From positions 1 to 8,421 of the forward strand of contig SLHB01000300.1 in NCBI GenBank assembly GCA_007136375.1: a DNA stretch of 8,421 nucleotides, given 5' to 3'. Under the pieces are notes generated by a model. It searched no databases. It was not told the origin of the DNA and saw only the letters and a list, made by a program, of their open reading frames with translations. Positions 6,483 through 8,421 of the stretch are shown here, in pieces; within the stretch, counting starts at the first letter, position 1, and every line of letters starts with the position of its first letter. This DNA is from Candidatus Hydrogenedentota bacterium (GTDB lineage Bacteria; Hydrogenedentota; Hydrogenedentia; Hydrogenedentales; SLHB01). The position numbers and the translations under genes were made by a program.

Positions 6483-6617
6483 ATGCGGGACCGCCGGAGA
6501 TTCGGCCAAGTCTTGATGGAAGTTGGGCCCTTGTCCGCCCATTCGCCAGTCTTCCCTTTGCCGCGGTCCGCTCCCACGCCGGAGCGGGCCGCGCTTTCGT
6601 TTTGGCCTTGCCCATAG
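6483..6617 (+). CDS. Possible small ORF (44 aa) spanning the terminator before the sulfatase
   Basis: ATG at 6483 is preceded by AAAGGAGGG with 8-nt spacing, one of the best ribosome sites in the window, 29 nt after the tctA stop. The 44-residue product starts MRDRRRFGQVLMEVG, is rich in Arg and Pro, and resembles no family I know. The frame runs straight through the hairpin at 6562-6593 and stops with TAG at 6615-6617, inside the ribosome site of the sulfatase gene. It could be a leader peptide whose translation opens the terminator and couples to the sulfatase, a remnant of a lost gene, or a chance frame. No signal peptide or membrane segment is evident. Confidence 0.35.
   Translation: MRDRRRFGQVLMEVGPLSAHSPVFPLPRSAPTPERAALSFWPCP
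6562..6605 (+). terminator. Rho-independent-like terminator after the tct operon
   Basis: A 13-bp stem (6562-6574 with 6581-6593) with a single G-U pair and a 6-nt loop CACGCC is followed by CTTTCGTTTTGG. This is a good intrinsic terminator shape. It lies 109 nt after the tctA stop and only 34 nt before the sulfatase start. I see no clear promoter between hairpin and sulfatase, so sulfatase expression may depend on readthrough. Confidence 0.7.
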
Positions 6618-6627
6618 GAGAGGACCA

Positions 6628-8085
6628 ATGACGCAGACACCCATCTCCCGGCGGCGTTTCCTCGGCGGCGCCGCGGCCGCGGCTGGCGCGGCGGCCCTAG
6701 GTCCCACGCCGTTCTCCCGGCGCGCCGGCCACGCAACGGCGGCGCCCGAGCGGCCCAACTTCATTTTCTGCATGACGGACGACCAAGGCTATGGCGATGT
6801 GGGCTACATGGGCCATCCCGTACTGCAGACGCCCGTACTCGACGACATGGCCGCCACGGGTCTCCGCCTCGATCGGTTCTACGCCGCGTCGCCCGTGTGC
6901 TCGCCCACCCGGGCCAGCGCTCTGACGGGCCGGCATCCCACCCGGATGGGCTGCTTCTTGTGGGGCCACGCGCTGCGGCCGCAAGAGCACACCGTGGCGC
7001 AAGTCCTGCGCGACGCGGGCAGCTACCGGACAGGATTCTTCGGCAAGTGGCACCTGGGATCCGTGCGGGAAGAGGGGGCGACGAGCCCCGGCGCCCATGG
7101 CTTCACCGAATGGGCCGCCGCGCCCAACTTCTACATGAACGACCCGTGGATGAGCCACAACGGGCAACCCGTTCAGCTCATGGGCGAGGGCTCCGCGGTC
7201 ACAGCCGAAGCGGCTATGGCCTTCATTGAAGAGTCCGTCGAAGCCGGCGAACCCTTCGTGGCTTTCCTATGGTTTGGGTCGCCCCACACGCCCCACGAGG
7301 CCACGGAAGAGCTGCAGGCCCTATACCCCGATCAACCGAGCAACCTACGCAACTACTACGGCGAGATCACGGGCGTGGACATCGCCGTGGGCATGGTCCG
7401 GGATCAGCTCCGCGAACTGGGCGTCGAAGAGAATACGCTCCTCTGCTTCACCAGCGACAATGGCGGCCGCTTGGATGAAGCGGACAACGGCGGACTGCGC
7501 GGCGAGAAAGGCGAGCTCTGGGAGGGCGGCGTCCGTGTGCCCGCCCTGATTGAGTGGCCGGGGCGCGTCGCTCACCGTGTCAGCGAGATCCCCGCGGGCA
7601 CGGTCGATCTGTACCCGACCCTACTGGATCTCGCCAGCGTAGCGCCACCGGACAATCGGCCGCTGGACGGCGTGAGCCTGGCGCCCTTGCTCGACGGCGC
7701 CATGGAGGCCCGGCCGTCGCCCTTGGGGTTCTGGCATTACACCGGCGTGCCTGGACAGATTATGCGGAGCGATGAAATTGTTCAGGAACTGCAGGCCGCT
7801 CTCGAAGCTGGCGGCCCCGTGGAGATTAATGAAGGCCGATTGAACGGACCCGATGACGCCTACGAGGATTTCGACGGACGGCCCGGCGCGGCGGCCTGGA
7901 TCGATGGAGACTGGAAGCTCCACCGGCGCGACGGCGAACACTTTGAGCTGTACAACCTACGAGACGATCCGGCGGAGCAACGGGATGTGCTCGCGGACAA
8001 CCCGGATCGCGCGGCCACGATGCGGGCCGCCTTGCGCGAATGGGAGGAGTCCGTCACACGAAGCCTGCGGGGCGGCGACTACTGA
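6628..8085 (+). CDS. Tat-exported formylglycine-dependent sulfatase (type I arylsulfatase-like)
   Basis: A 485-residue protein. Residues 8-12 (R-R-R-F-L, in SRRRFLGG) with an Ala-rich core to about 25 form a Tat signal. The alkaline-phosphatase/sulfatase fold follows with the expected active site: DDQGYGDVG (51-59, metal Asp51 and Asp52), CSPTRASALTGR (91-102, Cys91 as the residue oxidised to formylglycine and Arg95), GKWHLG (139-144, Lys140 and His142), SPHTPH (218-223, His220), SDNGG (276-280, Asp277 and Asn278) and RGEKGELWEGG (291-301, Lys294). It hydrolyses sulfate esters after maturation by a formylglycine-generating or anaerobic maturase, neither of which is visible here. The ATG at 6628 is chosen for AGGAGAGGA just upstream and because it starts at the Tat signal; the in-frame ATG at 6523 would place a terminator hairpin in the coding region. 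The substrate (carbohydrate or steroid sulfate, for example) cannot be told. A DinB-like gene follows 35 nt later without a terminator. Confidence 0.93.
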   Translation: MTQTPISRRRFLGGAAAAAGAAALGPTPFSRRAGHATAAPERPNFIFCMTDDQGYGDVGYMGHPVLQTPVLDDMAATGLRLDRFYAASPVCSPTRASALTGRHPTRMGCFLWGHALRPQEHTVAQVLRDAGSYRTGFFGKWHLGSVREEGATSPGAHGFTEWAAAPNFYMNDPWMSHNGQPVQLMGEGSAVTAEAAMAFIEESVEAGEPFVAFLWFGSPHTPHEATEELQALYPDQPSNLRNYYGEITGVDIAVGMVRDQLRELGVEENTLLCFTSDNGGRLDEADNGGLRGEKGELWEGGVRVPALIEWPGRVAHRVSEIPAGTVDLYPTLLDLASVAPPDNRPLDGVSLAPLLDGAMEARPSPLGFWHYTGVPGQIMRSDEIVQELQAALEAGGPVEINEGRLNGPDDAYEDFDGRPGAAAWIDGDWKLHRRDGEHFELYNLRDDPAEQRDVLADNPDRAATMRAALREWEESVTRSLRGGDY

Positions 8086-8120
8086 ACGCGCCCCGTTAGA
8101 CAGAGCGAAGGATTCATGCC

Positions 8121-8421
8121 GTGACCGAGCCTTATCAGTACACCCTGTCCGAATTGCGCGACCGGTTCACCGGCGCCTCGGAGTTCGTGGAGGCGCTCCG
8201 CACGAAGTCGGAAGAACAGCTCCTCCACCGACCCGCCGAGGGCGCGTGGAACACATCGGACATTTGTAGCCACCTCGCCGTCTTTGGGACCCTCTTCCAA
8301 GACGAGGCGGAACGGGCGGCGGAAAAAGCGAACCCGGCGCCGCGGGGAGAGGGGCCGTTTCGGGCTAAGTGGGTCGTCCGAAAGCTCGCGGCCATGATGG
8401 AGCCGCCGTACAAGACACGCT
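8121..8421 (+). CDS. DinB-like metalloenzyme superfamily protein, N-terminal part
   Basis: About 100 residues are visible before the right edge cuts the gene. They start (V/M)TEPYQYTLSELRDRF and include the helix SEFVEALRTKSEEQLLHRPA followed by E-G-A-W-N-T-S-D-I-C-S-H-L-A. The W-x(6)-H-L pattern is the first metal-binding helix of the DinB/YfiT four-helix-bundle superfamily, with the preceding hallmark of an L-x-x-x-P-A-x-G-x-W turn. Members are often thiol-dependent transferases or isomerases, and many are uncharacterised. A GTG start is used: AAGGA is 8 nt upstream, a stop codon (TAG, 8097-8099) closes the frame upstream, and the nearby ATG at 8116 reads ATG-CCG-stop. The gene lies 35 nt after the sulfatase with no terminator seen, so co-transcription is likely. 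The remaining metal ligands lie outside the window. Confidence 0.72.
   Translation, partial: MTEPYQYTLSELRDRFTGASEFVEALRTKSEEQLLHRPAEGAWNTSDICSHLAVFGTLFQDEAERAAEKANPAPRGEGPFRAKWVVRKLAAMMEPPYKTR

Noticed and set aside
6523..6627. Upstream in-frame start for the sulfatase at 6523
   Set aside because: It would add 35 residues encoded by the terminator hairpin and bury the Tat signal; the ATG at 6628 has a good ribosome site and places the twin-arginine motif at residues 8-12.

Overview
This is a GC-rich window from a bacterium with clear Shine-Dalgarno sites and sigma-70-like promoters. Five of the gene products carry export signals or are membrane proteins: Sec and Tat signal peptides, a lipoprotein signal and a tricarboxylate-type transporter. 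A periplasm-using, Gram-negative cell is therefore likely. Exported Gfo/Idh/MocA proteins and formylglycine sulfatases next to tripartite transporters are common in Planctomycetes/Verrucomicrobia/Hydrogenedentota-like genomes. That lineage guess is inference only; no rRNA or other marker is present.

Layout. Minus strand, 1-1007: a MEMO-family protein (AmmeMemoRadiSam protein B) followed, with a one-base stop/start overlap, by the beginning of a NIF3-like dinuclear-metal protein that runs off the left edge. A divergent intergenic region (1008-1293) holds candidate promoters for both directions. Plus strand: an exported GlcG/HbpS-type (DUF336) protein (1294-1836), ended by a 14-bp perfect hairpin; an exported Gfo/Idh/MocA-type oxidoreductase with a degenerate nucleotide-binding motif (2014-3000); then a near-consensus promoter (TTGACT-N17-TATAGT) driving, after a leader of about 170 nt, a tripartite tricarboxylate transporter operon tctC-tctB-tctA (3232-6453). 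Next comes a small ORF with a strong ribosome site that reads through a terminator hairpin and stops inside the ribosome site of a Tat-exported sulfatase (6628-8085). Last is the start of a DinB-like protein (8121 to the right edge).

How the genes may work together (inference). TctC would capture a small carboxylate outside the inner membrane and TctAB would import it. The sulfatase would remove sulfate esters, and the exported Gfo/Idh-like and HbpS-like proteins could act on or sense related compounds in the periplasm. The substrate cannot be read from sequence. The MEMO/NIF3 pair looks like an unrelated divergent operon.

The parts most worth a second look are the sORF-over-terminator arrangement before the sulfatase, the long leader of the transporter operon, the secreted Rossmann-fold protein with a broken glycine motif, and the unusual second half of TctA. 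No RNA gene, CRISPR array, insertion sequence or attachment site was seen.
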